Source of the DNA: Plantago major
Taxonomy: Eukaryota; Streptophyta; Magnoliopsida; Lamiales; Plantaginaceae
NCBI GenBank assembly: GCA_026545765.1
Contig: JAIFAC010000303.1
Coordinates: forward strand, 1-64,000
Length of the DNA stretch: 64,000 nt
Reading direction: 5' to 3'
Shown here: in pieces, positions 33,235 to 44,219 of the stretch
Layout of the letters: each line of letters starts with the position of its first letter
Position numbering within the stretch: position 1 is the stretch's first letter
Translations under genes and position numbers: made by a program
The notes under the pieces: model-generated
Told to the model about the DNA's origin: nothing
Seen by the model: only the letters and a program-made list of their open reading frames with translations
Database searches by the model: none

Positions 33235-35225
33235 TGCAGATGTCATGACAGAGGTCAGCCCACCTATCGTCCCCCCACGCAACCGGCCGCATGATAGTGG
33301 TGGGTCGAGGACACCGCCGCATGTGGAGGGCTCAAGATCGTGACAAAGGTCTCGGATTCCCGAGACCCCCCCTGGTGAGAGAGCAGCCGGTTTCTACCAA
33401 CAGCCCGGACACATGCTGGAGGACGACCACGACGATTGTCCCTACCTCGTGTTCGATCCAAACAATCCTAACGTCACGTGGGACGGCTTACCCAGTGATT
33501 TTCCCTATTGGTCCTGCCAAGTAAGTATTATACATTCTTCTTAAATATGTAAAACATAACGATAATGATAGTCGACAAGTATAAATTGTTGTACTAAAGT
33601 AATGCATATTCGCTTTCAGTATCTTATACATCGACAACAAATTTTATGGCCTCGGAGGTGCACAACAAACTAGGTGACATCTTCCGAGCAGGAGAGAGCC
33701 ACCCAAGGTGGTGGTGAGTGTTGGAGCCACATCTCGAGCGCATGAGGGCCGAGTACTTCATGAGCCGAGGGTGTTAAAATATGACATTCATTTGTTTGTA
33801 ATTATAATTAATCGCTTTAATATGAGTGGTATGTTAGCCAACGTATGTGAGTGGTATGTTAGCCACTTTATTTGGGTGATATGTTAGTCACCATTGTGTT
33901 AGTAAATTTTAGGACAATGTGAGTGGTATGTTAGCCACCGTATGTGAGTGGTATGTTAGCCACTTTATTTGGGTGATATGTTAGTCACCATCAGGTTAGT
34001 AAATTTTAGGACAATGTGAGTGGTATGTTAGCCACGTATGTGAGTGGTATGTTAGCCACTTTATTTGGGTGATATGTTAGTCACCATTGTGTTAGTAAAT
34101 TTTAGGACAATGTGAGTGGTATGTTAGCCATCGTATGTGAGTGGTATGTTAGCCACTATATGTGAGTGGTATGTTAGCCACTTTATTTGGGTGATATGTT
34201 AGTCACCATATCTCGTTATGTTGTTAGGACATGTATCGACTTTGATGTTGTATGAAATTGGGAATGTAGAAGGAGTACTTCATTCAAGAAGTTGATCCAC
34301 AGATCCGCGCGCTTATTTAGACCTGTGGATCCAAACTGCATGTGGATATGGTCTCAGACGTGGAAGGCCATTCGATCGGGTGGCCCAATCCTCCACAGTT
34401 GATGCAACGGAGTGGGCCTTTGGGATGCTTCATCGGCGCCGAATCGATGTCCAGACGTTGTTTGACCAACAGAAGAACCGCATCCTACCGACACGGCAGA
34501 AGGGCCGCTCACCACCTTGGGAGGCGATCATCACATCGATTATTATCAATCGATGCGATATATGTGTTTTTGCAATCTAGCATTACGTATGTATGAAGTC
34601 TCTGCCTCTATTACTTGTAGATGATAAATTGTCGACTAGATCTCGTTTGATTCAGTGGCACGGGAGGTGACATCCAAGTATGCCATCTTCAAGAAGGCCA
34701 AGGTATGGGGGTATGGACCGATCGCCGCCTCGCCTATTGCGGTATGTTTATGTTGCTTAAAGTTCATATTTGTACACTATTACAAGTTACTTTTTAAAAA
34801 ACAAGAATCGATCATTATATCTGCTATTTACGATTTCAGCCGAGGTTGATGCTCGTGGCGAGGCAGAGGACGAGACGGTGATGTGTTGTCAATCAACAAG
34901 TTGACAACATCTTCCTAGAGGTCAACAAACCGGACAAGAAAGGATTTAATATATGGACTCGGAGCCTCGTTTGCATCTGGCTAGTCCGGGCGTGTTCTCA
35001 TCATCATCCCAAGAAATTGCACGTCCGTGCTTACACATGTGACTGTGTCTCTAAATGGTGCAACAAGAAGTCCGGGAACATGTTGCTCGCTAACTCAAGA
35101 GATGGAGCAACAAAGGACGAGATGGAGCGCCATGACAGAGAATGAAGGAGGAGAACGAGCGCCTTCTATGTATGGAGCAACATGTCCCGCCCACCATCAC
35201 CCACCCCACCCCGTCGATAGCTAGT
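33235..35225 (+). pseudogene. Second CACTA gene (En/Spm-like, plant transposase type), fragmented
   Basis: Pieces resembling the second, non-catalytic gene of plant CACTA elements follow the transposase: a Pro-rich start (TEVSPPIVPPRNRP at 33248), then HMLEDDHDDCPYLVFDPN and TWDGLPSDFPYW with a likely splice donor CCAAGTAAGT near 33520. Next come WWVLEPHLERMRAEYFMS near 33715, then GHSIGWPNPPQLMQ and RRRIDVQTLFDQQKNR in other frames near 34370-34480. The tail reads EMEQQRTRWSAMTENEGGE (35098-35150), a coiled-coil type end. A minisatellite occupies an intron-like interval at 33818-34206. The family label is tentative. Confidence 0.5.
33818..34206. repeat. Minisatellite inside the CACTA element
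   Basis: A higher-order unit of about 96 bp is repeated about four times. It consists of GTGAGTGGTATGTTAGCCAC (once or twice), TTTATTTGGGTGATATG then TTAGTCACCAT, and TTAGTAAATTTTAGGACAA. The repeat lies between two transposon exons. The motif GGTATGTTAGCCAC recurs at least nine times. Confidence 0.85.
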
Positions 35226-35379
35226 TATGTATCTGTATGTTCGGATTTTTTTCATATTTACACTTGTTTGGATAATTTCTCCAGCTCCGAATATTACTTT
35301 TTTATTCATTGAAACATTTTCCGTATTATTGATTTATTATCGAACATTATATTGGTGAACTACGAAAAATAGGGATTAA

Positions 35380-35786
35380 TATGAAATAAATAGTGACGGA
35401 AGTAGTGACGGAATTCACAGTGACGGAATTAGTGACGGAATACACAAGGATTTTAATTAGTGACGTAATTTCAAATTCGCCACTAGTCCAATTAGAAGAT
35501 TTAGACGGATAGATCTATCCGTCAAGAATATAGCGACGGATAGATCCTATCCGTCGCTATATTTAGCGACGGATAGATCCTATCCGTCGCTATATTTCGG
35601 AATTAAAAAATAAAAAAATAATTGGTCAATCCGTCGTCCAATCCGTCGCAAATTGGACGACGGATTGTTATCCGTCGCCACAGCTCCAGGGGGGCGACGG
35701 ATTTTCTATCCGCCGATCCGCTGAGCCGGGCGACGATATATTCGTAGCGACGGATCTATCCGCCACATGTGCCGATTTTTGTAGTG
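35380..35786. repeat. CACTA 3' subterminal repeats and terminus
   Basis: Many direct and inverted copies of GTGACGGAA, TAGCGACGGATAGAT and ATCCGTCGCTA lie in the last 400 bp, ending GATTTTTGTAGTG. Such arrays are the binding sites of CACTA transposase or accessory proteins. They match the motifs at 18389-18600 and 41087-42083. Confidence 0.75.
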
Positions 35787-36270
35787 CATGTTTCTTCTGG
35801 ATGAAGAACTCAATATCTCGACAACTGCATCTTCCGACAAGAAGCAGAAGGTTGAGAAAGCACCCACTCCCACTCTAGGAGGAAAGGAAGGAAACAGAGA
35901 ATGTTGGACATTACAAGTGGATGGATCATCAACCGGACGGTTCGGAGGAATAGGAGTTTTCCTTGAAAGTCCTGAAGGAGCCAAGCTCGAGTACGCCATC
36001 ACCCTCAACTTTAAGGTGACGAACAACGAGGCCGAGTATGAAGCACTTATCACAGGCCTAAGGTCATGGAAGCCCTTCAGTGAAAAGAATCAAAGCCTAC
36101 ACATGCACTGCAAATGAAAGTAATCCTGCCTCCGGATCCTTTACCACCAAAGGACCTAACATGATCAAATACTTGAGCTCCTCAAAAAGAGGTTGAGCAC
36201 TTTGAAGAATTTACTCTCACCGCCACAGAGAGTGGAATGAAAAGCCGATGCTCTCTCCAAGCACGCCAAA
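35787..36270 (+). pseudogene. Tat-like Ty3/gypsy additional RNase H (aRNH)
   Basis: An open frame gives WTLQVDGSSTGRFGGIG, then SPEGAKLEYAITLNFKVTNN and EAEYEALITGL. This is the archaeal-type RNase H found as an extra domain in Tat-group Ty3/gypsy elements, with the first Asp (VDGSS) and the Glu (NEAEYEAL) present. The N-terminal side is cut by the CACTA insertion, so the reverse transcriptase is not in the window. Frame changes near 36070 and 36180 break the C-terminal half, where SSSKRG and EEFTLTATESGM-like pieces remain. Confidence 0.75.
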
Positions 36271-37540
36271 TTTTAGGAGCTTTGGACACAAGAAGTGTCA
36301 TCCCGATGACCCGCATGTAATCCTCCCCGCAAACCCCAACGGAGAGATGTTTCTCGAGCACGTAAAGAAATTGATGACCGATATATTCCGCTACCTCAAG
36401 GATGGTACTTTACCGTGGATCCCAAGAGGCCACGAAGATTCAATGTCGAGCCAACAGACTTTATTCTAGGAGAAGACCTCACAAGAGATCCTTCAATGAA
36501 CTCACTTGAGGTGCCTAGATCCTCAGAGGCTAAATCGCGATGGAAGAGATCCACGAAGTTGTGGAAGTCACCTGGGAAGAACCTTGGCAAAAAATCATCG
36601 TGCAAGGATACTATCACAACCATCGATATGGACGCCGCTAACACCGCCGCACTCGCTAAGACCGCCAATACTATGCCAACATACCGCACCGTCTCACCAA
36701 CCCTATGATTCCGCTAATCATAGCTTGCCCATTTGATCAATGGGGTATAGACATAGTTGGTCCCTTTCCACGAGGAACGATCAAGAAGTTCTTGATAGTG
36801 GCGAGAATACTTCACTATGGGTCAAGTCAAGCAAAGGTCAACCATCACCGAGAGCGAAGTTCGACATTCATCCGAAGAACATCATCCGCCGTTCGACTCC
36901 ACGAGTGTTAGTTTCGCATAATGGAGCACAATTTTCTGTCAAGGTCAAGGAGTGGCTCCACCTTCAAAATAGAACAACGCTTTTACTCCGCCACCCCCAA
37001 GCCAATGGTCGTGGAAGCCACCAACAAGACCATAGTCAAGATTTTGGAGAAAAGGTTGAGAACTTCACAAGACAACATGGATGATCTCGACGCTGCTTTG
37101 GGCGCATCGAATCACGTACCAATCGCTACACAAGAAACACCTTTTTCCTTGGTCTATGGATCTGAGGCGTCATCCCTTCGTAGACGGTGGTAGCAACCTG
37201 CAGAATCCAAAGAATACAACCCATGGTAATGAGCTCGCAAGGATCTACGACCTTGAGCTCCTTGAAGACAAGCGATAAGGCATCACAACATCCTTCGCAC
37301 CAAGCCACGACCGCCGAGCCTACAATAAGCGTGTCTTCCCAAGGACATACAAGTTGGAGACTTAGTCCTTAGAAGAGCTGATATACTAAGTCATGTGGGA
37401 AAACTTAAACCCAAGTGGGAAGGGCCATACAAGGTTACTGGGGCAAGAGTTAATGGAAGCTTCGAACTAGAAGATGAACAAGGCAGGACCTTGAAGAGAA
37501 CTTGGAATGCCAAGAATCTCCAGAAGTTTTACACTTAGAG
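36271..37540 (+). pseudogene. Tat-like Ty3/gypsy integrase and pol C-terminus
   Basis: Frames give RYLKDGTLPW, RCLDPQRL, then CPFDQWGIDIVGPFPRGTIK (first catalytic Asp, 36727-36785), RVLVSHNGAQFSVKVKEW (36900-36955) and VEATNKTIVKILEKRL (Glu block, 37010-37060). PFSLVYGSEA follows, and the C-terminal part reads LSHVGKLKPKWEGPYKV and GRTLKRTWNAKNLQKFY, ending at a TAG at 37536. The second catalytic Asp is not visible: SHNGAQF is seen where family members have S-D-N-G. The zinc-binding N-terminus is scrambled. The gene is disrupted by many 1-2 base indels. Confidence 0.8.
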
Positions 37541-38361
37541 AAGCCCTCAAGTTGTAATACGATTTCCGTCAAATCAATACAACTGGGATTTCATAAGCAT
37601 TGTCGATAATCATGTCCTCGGGGATATTTAACTGCTTGATCCGGACCTTGTTCATACATTGATCCGGATCGAACTAGCACAATCAAACAAAGGTCAAAAC
37701 CTTGACAAAGGCAAAAACGCTTTCATTACAACAGTACAGAGTTACAAAGTCAGGGTCCGAAGAGCCCAAATCGAGCTCACAAACACAAGCCCCTACTCTC
37801 TCTTTTCTACTATTACAACGAAGCTTCCCAATTAACCCTAAGCTACCAAATCAAACCCCATGCGAACAACTGCCCGCTGCATCTATAGGCGCCCCGAAGG
37901 AGGAAGGAACTATACCATCCGAACCTTGATTACTCATCGCGTAGTTTCAAAGCCCTTCGATGGTCCAAGGTTTAATAAAGAACCGGACTATGTAACCTAG
38001 GCCATTCATCGAATCTGGAAAAGATATCTCATCACTCCTGAACGACAGAAAGCTCCGGAGCACACTGACCATCCGGATCGCATCATACCAAATACCATGA
38101 ACACACCCCAGATTCACCATATTTGGAGAGCGATCAGCCCGGATCGTCGGATCCAAACAAGTCATTCCGGAGGCCCCCATTGGTCCGAGTCCCAACAAGA
38201 CCAGCATTGTCAAGGACTCCGTTCCAGAATTGCAAATAGCCCCCTCAAGCATTCAATTCTGGAACACAGCCACCGATAAAACCAAGCTGCTCGGACGAAA
38301 GACCTAAGGTGCGAGACAAACGAGCCACCAAAAAGGTTACTACCTCCGCCGCTTGGACGAA
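37541..38361 (+). other. Noncoding part of the Tat-like element after pol
   Basis: Between the pol stop and the antisense ORF lies sequence with no conserved frame. Plant Tat elements usually have a long region here. Confidence 0.45.
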
Positions 38362-40845
38362 CTAGGTTGAGACCGAGAAGGGCCGCCCGTATCCTTCTCC
38401 GGAGGCGCTTGACCTTGCTGTTGGGCTATCCTCCGTTCTCTCCGAGCCTCAACCTCTTTCAGAAAGGCCGGACACTCCTCCATCAGGTCGAGGTCGCGAT
38501 CAAAGCCTTGGACAGTTCGGCAAAGTCACCAATCTCGTCAGGCTCCAAGTGGTCCTCCAACGGAACGAAAACAAGGGACATGAGCAACCGAGGGACGAAG
38601 GATGGGAGATACGGACCGCCATGGTCGTATTTCTTCCCTCCGACTGTCGCAAACCAAACTCCACAAATTCACACTTAAGCAAATCAGATCCAAGACACCT
38701 CCCGAGCGAAGTCCGAGCCATCTCCATTTTTAAAGGCGGATACCCTCGCCTTCCAAGTTACAATCGTCCGCACCTAACCTTTCCTCCCAAGACCGCCCAC
38801 AAATGATCAAACCCATCTTGACGGGCCTCATCATACTTTGACTCGAGCAAGAACTTGTAGGAGTCCGAATCAAGGAAATTCGATGCCTCGTCTGACTCAA
38901 GCTCTTTCAAAGATCTTATCCTTGAAAGTCCGAGAGACGGCCACGAAATCGTCAAACTATCTTGGTGCACTTTCAAATCACCTCCAAAGATCGAATGGCA
39001 CTTTTCATCTTGGCCGCCTCCGACTCGGCCTCTTGTTTCAGCCACGGCCTTCTTTAGGCGCCCGAGGTGTCAGGCAACCGAGACGCCTAATCGCCTTGCA
39101 GCCTCAAATTGGCTAGATCTTCTTCCGTGGTAGCCTCCGAGCGCCACTAAGGAGCATGCTTCAACAAAGCAGAGTGTTGAAAACAAAACGGAATATCGTA
39201 AGCTAGACACCTCAATCACGTAAAGATGCGATACCAACGGAAAGCTTAAACTCACTTTATACCGAGCGGCGCTTAACTCCGCACTGGCTCTAGCTCAAGC
39301 AAAGAACCAACCGAGCCACTTCAAAGATCCGGCCCAGCCCGGCTTCGCCCACCTTTTCCTTGCCCTTCTTCAAGCGGAGGATTCGACCTTCTAAGAGCGC
39401 TTTTTGAGCCATAGCCGATCCGCTTATGGAGGATCTCGCGACACGGATCTCGTGGCTTCTTCGAGCCCTTAGTTGCTACCACCTTACCCTTGTCCGAGTA
39501 GGGATGGTTTGGGCCTTCGCCCAAAGCAGCCTCCGAGACTCCTCCGCCGAACACAAGCAAGATTCCTCGCTGCTCATCGGGAGCACGGTGGACGCCTTGA
39601 TAATGGGTCCGAGAACCTCTCGCCAACTCCTTCCGCTATGCAGCGCTTTGTTGACGCTTCAGCCCACATGGTCGACATCGATACCGAACCGTAAAGTCGC
39701 ACATCCGAATCACAATAAGTTACAATATAAAAGACTCTACAAATAATAATCATATAGTCGACAAATGTATAATAACCCAATTCGACAACCAATCGAGGTA
39801 GAGAGAAACCACTTACTCAAATCCTCCATGTCGCCATTAAAACTCGCTCGACAAGCCGCCAAGAAAGGCAGAGGTCGACATATCAAACCTCGAAGAAGTA
39901 CTTCTCCGGCCCCGACTACGATGGAACGCTTACATCCACAAAGGATGTTCCGGCCTATGGCTTCCAACTGCAAATTACCCCGGAATAACTTCTTCAAAAT
40001 ACCACGTGGGCCTCCGCTGGATTGCCTGCTTCAGCCACGGACAAAAATATACCTCTCAACCATCGATTCCCAACGAGGACAAGGGATCAACGAAAATGTA
40101 TGCTGCCCATGCATATACGAATGTATAGAACTAAGTGTTCCTACTACTAACACTAATATTGAACAATTTACTAAAATTGTCGGGTTAAGCGGAATGCCTT
40201 TATATTTACATAGCACCAAGCACATCAAGTTTCCGAGGAGTCAGATCATCCGATGGACTCAAACCCATGCCGCTCAAAATCTCCGTAAACTCGGACGATA
40301 CGGTAGCCGCCACCGCAATGAAGACTTATCTCATAGACCGACATGTAGTCCGGAGGCGGATTGTAAAAGCATGAGATTCGTCCGGATGAGAATCTCCACA
40401 CACTCGTGGATCTCATATCTTCTCCTGAGCTCATCCACTTCGGCTCGGATGGTCGAGGCACAAGTAGCAGTAGTACCATCTTCATTTAACTCGCCTCCGG
40501 ATCGGGGTGAGTGACCTGATCTCTAGACCGAGGGAACTTCACTTGAAAACGCCCTCACCCTTCCTCGCCTCTCCGGACGCTTCTTCTCGCCCACCTCCGA
40601 CTCGCCCCGCTTGCCCAAAGAAGCTTACCCGAGCACATTAGCGGAAGGCTCGACCTTCTTCCTCTTCGAACCGTAATCTTGGCCTCAAGACATCTTCCTC
40701 CGCCTCATCTTCCCGGATGAGGACGCTAACTCTACAACAGTCCGGATAGGAGCAAAGAATTTGCACACGATCCTCCTCACCTCTTCAAGATGCTCAAGTT
40801 GGGAGGCGCTCAAGTATCATGCACTTCCTCGATAGTTGGCGCCAT
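38362..40845 (-). pseudogene. Antisense ORF of the Tat-like element (Transposase_28-like)
   Basis: On the minus strand, opposite to pol, a coding-like region begins at an ATG near 40845 (MAPTIEEVHD, then a stop). It continues with SGRISCFYNPPPDYMSVYEI and SLHCGGGYRI (40350-40290), ERYIFVRG near 40035, CRRPLPFLAACRASFNGDM near 39850, and an apparent donor GAGTAAGTGG near 39815. The C-terminal half is rich in charged residues (RSRIRSLKELESDEASNFL near 38900) and ends near 38362. The F.NPP.GY.S.YE..L.CG pattern resembles the putative gypsy-type transposon domain (Transposase_28). Tat-group elements such as Retand are known to carry extra ORFs in antisense between pol and the 3' LTR. Frames are broken, so no product is expected as read. 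Confidence 0.5.
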
Positions 40846-41086
40846 GATCCGAATCTAACGGGACTCGATTAGGATTACTCCTAAAGTTATAACCTAGGTG
40901 CGAATTAAAGCACGGATCTCACCGAAGTTCGGATTCTCGCCACCAACCCGGCGACGAAGTTCCTATAACTCGCGAGCTTGTCTCGAGCCGCCATAATAAC
41001 CTCGCATACGCGACACTCGCAGTAATCCGACGCCGGAGGACCGTAATCGAACAACCAACCGGTAAGGAACTTACCTCGGCTCTTCC

Positions 41087-42083
41087 CACTACAAGAATCC
41101 ATCCGAAAATCGATCGCTACTGGGCGACGGATTCTATCCGTCGCCGGATAAAGACGGATAAAATTATCCGCCGCCATGCAGCGCCACCAAAATTAAAAAA
41201 AAAAAAAAAATTTTAGCGACGGATAGATTTATCCGTCGCTATGTAGCGACGGATAGATTTATCCGCCGCTACAAGGCCGCGACGGATAGATCTAGATCTA
41301 TCCGAAAAAACCAAAAAAATATAATATATCTCCTCCACCACCTCCTTTACTCCACTACTTCTCCTCCTCCTCCCACCACCACCTTTCTCCTCCCACCACC
41401 ACCATCCTCCACCACCACCATCTACTCCCACCACCACCATCCTCCACCACCACCATCAACTCCACCACCATTCACCTACCACCACCACCACCTTTCTCCT
41501 CCCACCACCACCATCCTCCACCACCACCATCTCCTCCACCACCTCCTTTCCTCCACCACCATCTCACCACCACCACCACCACCTCTCTCCTCCCACCACC
41601 ACCACCCAGCCACCACCCCCCACCACCACCACCATCTCCTCCACCACCTCCTTTCCTCCACCATCCTCCTCCACCACCATCTCCACCACCACCACCTCTC
41701 TACTCCCACCACCACCCTGCCACCACCACCATCTCCTCCACCACCACCACCCTGCCACCACCACCACCACCCTTCCACCACCACCACCTCCCACCACCAC
41801 CTGCACCACACCCACCGCACCACCACTGCCACCACCGCACGATTAATCCGATAATAAAATATAAATTTTTTTTTTTTTTTTTGGGGGGACGGATAGATCT
41901 ATCCGCCCCCATAATCATTTTTTTTTTAAAAAGGTCAATCCGTCATTCAACTGTCAGCGAATTGACGACGGATTTTATCCGCCAGGGCGACGGATTTTTA
42001 TCCGTCGCCCGATCCGCCGCAGCCGGGCGACGGATAGTTGTCGCACGACGGATCTATCCGCCGCCATGTTCTATTTTGTAGTG
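41087..42083. mobile_element. 997-bp non-autonomous CACTA element inside the Tat-like element
   Basis: It starts CACTACAAGAATCCATCCG and ends CTATTTTGTAGTG, perfect 6-bp CACTAC/GTAGTG termini with further partial symmetry. Subterminal regions hold CGACGGATAGATTTATCCG-type direct and inverted repeats, as in the larger CACTA at 35380-35786, so it is probably a deletion derivative of that family. Three-base flanks are TCC and TCT, an imperfect match. The interior is a CCA-rich microsatellite with no transposase. Confidence 0.85.
41330..41845. repeat. CCACCA-rich trinucleotide microsatellite
   Basis: About 500 bp of nearly uninterrupted (CCA)n with CTCCTC and TTTCCTCC interruptions, inside the non-autonomous CACTA. 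The minus strand gives long open frames of only Gly, Trp, Val and Glu, which are artefacts. Confidence 0.9.
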
Positions 42084-43284
42084 TCTCGACTGGATGTGGC
42101 GCTTGCCCACCTCCGTAACATCATCATCCACGATCTCAATCTCCTGAGCTATCGGTTAAGGATGTCGCCGAGTCATATCCTCACCGGATCGGTTTTCGCT
42201 ATCACTTGACATCCTAGGGAAAGGAGAAAGCAATATCGTAAGCTCTAAGATGGCAGTCCGAGAGGTCGTTTATGTATATTAAAGTGGCCAACTTAAAACC
42301 AAAACTAGTACCACTCGCATGCTTAGTTCGAGTCAAGATTACACTTATTCGGTGTTAGTCAATATCAAGTACGTATTGGTTATCAACTATACTACACATC
42401 ATAAGCATACATCCGAGTAACTTGAAGATGAAAGACAACATAGATGATTTAATCATAAGACGAGACAAGTAAACTTACTTGGACTCGGATGATTGGAAAG
42501 AAGTGACTTGACTCTGCACAAGATCACGCGCTTCGAACCGCTCCTTGCTCACTTCGGATTGTTGGTAGTTGCTTCGGATGTACTCGGAATGCAAAAATTC
42601 TCTCTCTAAACGATGAGAAATGAAGCGGCCAACCCCTCTACTTATAGAGGGCCATATCGGGAACTCCAACCGTCGCGATTTTTCGGATTTAATCTCCACC
42701 GTCGATCAAGAACCATCCAACAGTATAGTACAATTATACCAAGTGAAATGACGAATGGGTACAACAAATTTACCTCTTGGATAGATGAATACAACAACTC
42801 TCCCTCTCTCAAGCGCCGACAACACGAGAGCTCCGAGTATCATCTTTTCGACGCCCATGCTTATCACCAAAGATAACTTGTCCACACAAGGAACCTCAGA
42901 TATTCGAAAGGACACTTTGGACCTTCCCGCAACCACAGAGCCTGGTTCGGACGGGACACACACCTACGGTCCGCCACCGTAGCTCATCAAAGGTACACTA
43001 CCGATGTTCGGAGCCTAAACTTAGTCTCCATTACAAATACCTTTTTTCTTTTTCTTCACTTCGCTGTTTCTAACCTTCTCCGGATGGCAACGATGTTTTA
43101 GAAAAGAAAAAAAGGGGGGGGAGAGAGACTAAGTCGATGGCCACACGAAGTACGGAGTACACCTTTTTTCAACGGGATCGAAACGGATTGGACTGGAGAA
43201 CGGATTCTTTTCCTCAAAACAGCTTCCCAAAACAATAGTTCCACAACTATCTTCTACTAAGATACTTGGAAACTAGGGGACATA
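42084..43284 (+). other. 3' untranslated part of the Tat-like element
   Basis: Noncoding sequence between the CACTA insertion and the LTR. A purine-rich run (AAAAGAAAAAAAGGGGG, 43103-43120) and a second short one (AACTAGGGGACATA, 43271-43284) lie before the LTR. The latter directly abuts the LTR and is the better polypurine-tract candidate. Confidence 0.5.
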
Positions 43285-44160
43285 TGTTGATACGAAATAT
43301 GTCCAATCATTATAAAGGACCTAGGAGCGAATCCTAAGGCATCCCAAGTCATCCAATGGATCCGAGGCACTTAGGTCCGAGCCATTGTCCGATCCGGCAC
43401 CACCTATGGTCCCACCCACCCCTGAAAGAAAGGGACAAAGGATTAGGACCTGCAAGGCCCGACCCGGAACCCTAGATCCGACCCACCGTGGTCCGAGCCT
43501 CCCTGGGAAAGGAGCATAATGCTAAGTCAGCACCCTCTCCGACCCAAAGACTCCGATACGGATGTTAACTTGGATCCAACATGACCATCTCATAGGCTAC
43601 CAAGCAAGTGAGCACCAAAGAATGAGATGTCCGAACATTTGAGCTCCGAATCGAAGAGTCGATGACAGAGGAACTTCCTCACCGACAACTGTGCATCGTC
43701 TGGATCGACATCCCACCGACCCTCCGAACTCGAGATCTCGGCAGACTCATCACATCCTCAAGAACTCTCCCAATAATGACCAAATTACCCCTAAAGCCCA
43801 TGATGGCATGGGCTAAAGCTTCATTATTGGGCTATGGGCCTCATCTTAGCATTGGTGGCTCAATCCTAGCCGTACACATGGCGCGATCCTAGGAAGGCCT
43901 TCCATCTCAATGGTAGCCTATAAATAGGGCACATATCCCAATAAGCAAGGGGACCAAGTAAGTCACTTCGAACAAGTCTTCTCGCTAATCACATCACGAG
44001 CACTATACAGAGTCGATCCGCAATACCTCGAGTAAAGTCTCATCCCGGTTTGACACTTAGCAAATCGGGCACTAATCCCCACTCAAGTGTGCGTGTCCCA
44101 CCGAGTAGTTGGCAGCTGGTTCTTACGCTTCGATCCTCACCTAGCAAGGAGCCTCTCATC
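43285..44160 (+). mobile_element. Tat-like LTR, plus orientation
   Basis: It starts TGTTGATACGAAATATGTCC right after a polypurine-like tract and is homologous to the minus-strand LTR at 2433-3321. The right edge is set approximately by a primer-site-like TTGGCACCATTTGG at 44161. An alternative end at CCCCCAACA (44219) is possible. A TATA-like CTATAAATAGG lies near 43918-43928. It follows a plus-strand integrase, so it serves as the 3' LTR of that element. Confidence 0.7.
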
Positions 44161-44219
44161 TTGGCACCATTTGGAAGAGTTAAATAAATCTAAGTGATTG
44201 TGGAGTTAGACCCCCAACA
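44161..44219 (+). other. Primer-binding-site-like and leader sequence after the LTR
   Basis: TTGGCACCATTTGGAAGAG is close to the primer site of the relative at 2414-2432 (TGGCCGTCTGTGGG), and is followed by CTAAGTGATTGTGGAGTTAG, a leader-like run. A primer site beyond a 3' LTR would imply a second, head-to-tail copy, of which only this leader survives. Confidence 0.4.

Larger units (their letters stand above)
28491..35786 (+). mobile_element. CACTA (En/Spm) DNA transposon, decayed, 5' end not found
   Basis: The segment holds a pyrimidine-rich exon-like leader, two transposase-associated domains, a Tnp2-type transposase with downstream DUF4218/DUF4216-like regions, a second transposon gene, a minisatellite, and a 3' terminus ending GATTTTTGTAGTG (35786), the reverse of CACTACAAAAATC. 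Subterminal CGACGGAT repeats lie next to that end. All coding parts are on the plus strand in the usual CACTA order. The element was inserted into a Tat-like Ty3/gypsy element, whose aRNH domain starts right after it. The 5' terminus is missing, so the left limit is arbitrary. Confidence 0.75.

Noticed and set aside
33818-34206. CRISPR-like repeat array
   Set aside because: Spacers are themselves repeated, the setting is a plant transposon, and there are no cas genes.
18389-35786. One giant 17.4-kb CACTA element spanning both CACTAC-type termini
   Set aside because: Three-base flanks differ (TTT and CAT). The left end lies in an MLP-flank MITE while the right end lies in a Tat-like element, so they belong to two insertions.
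41476-41918. Long minus-strand open frames rich in Trp, Gly and Val
   Set aside because: They are translations of the (CCA)n microsatellite and have no start context, domain or conservation.
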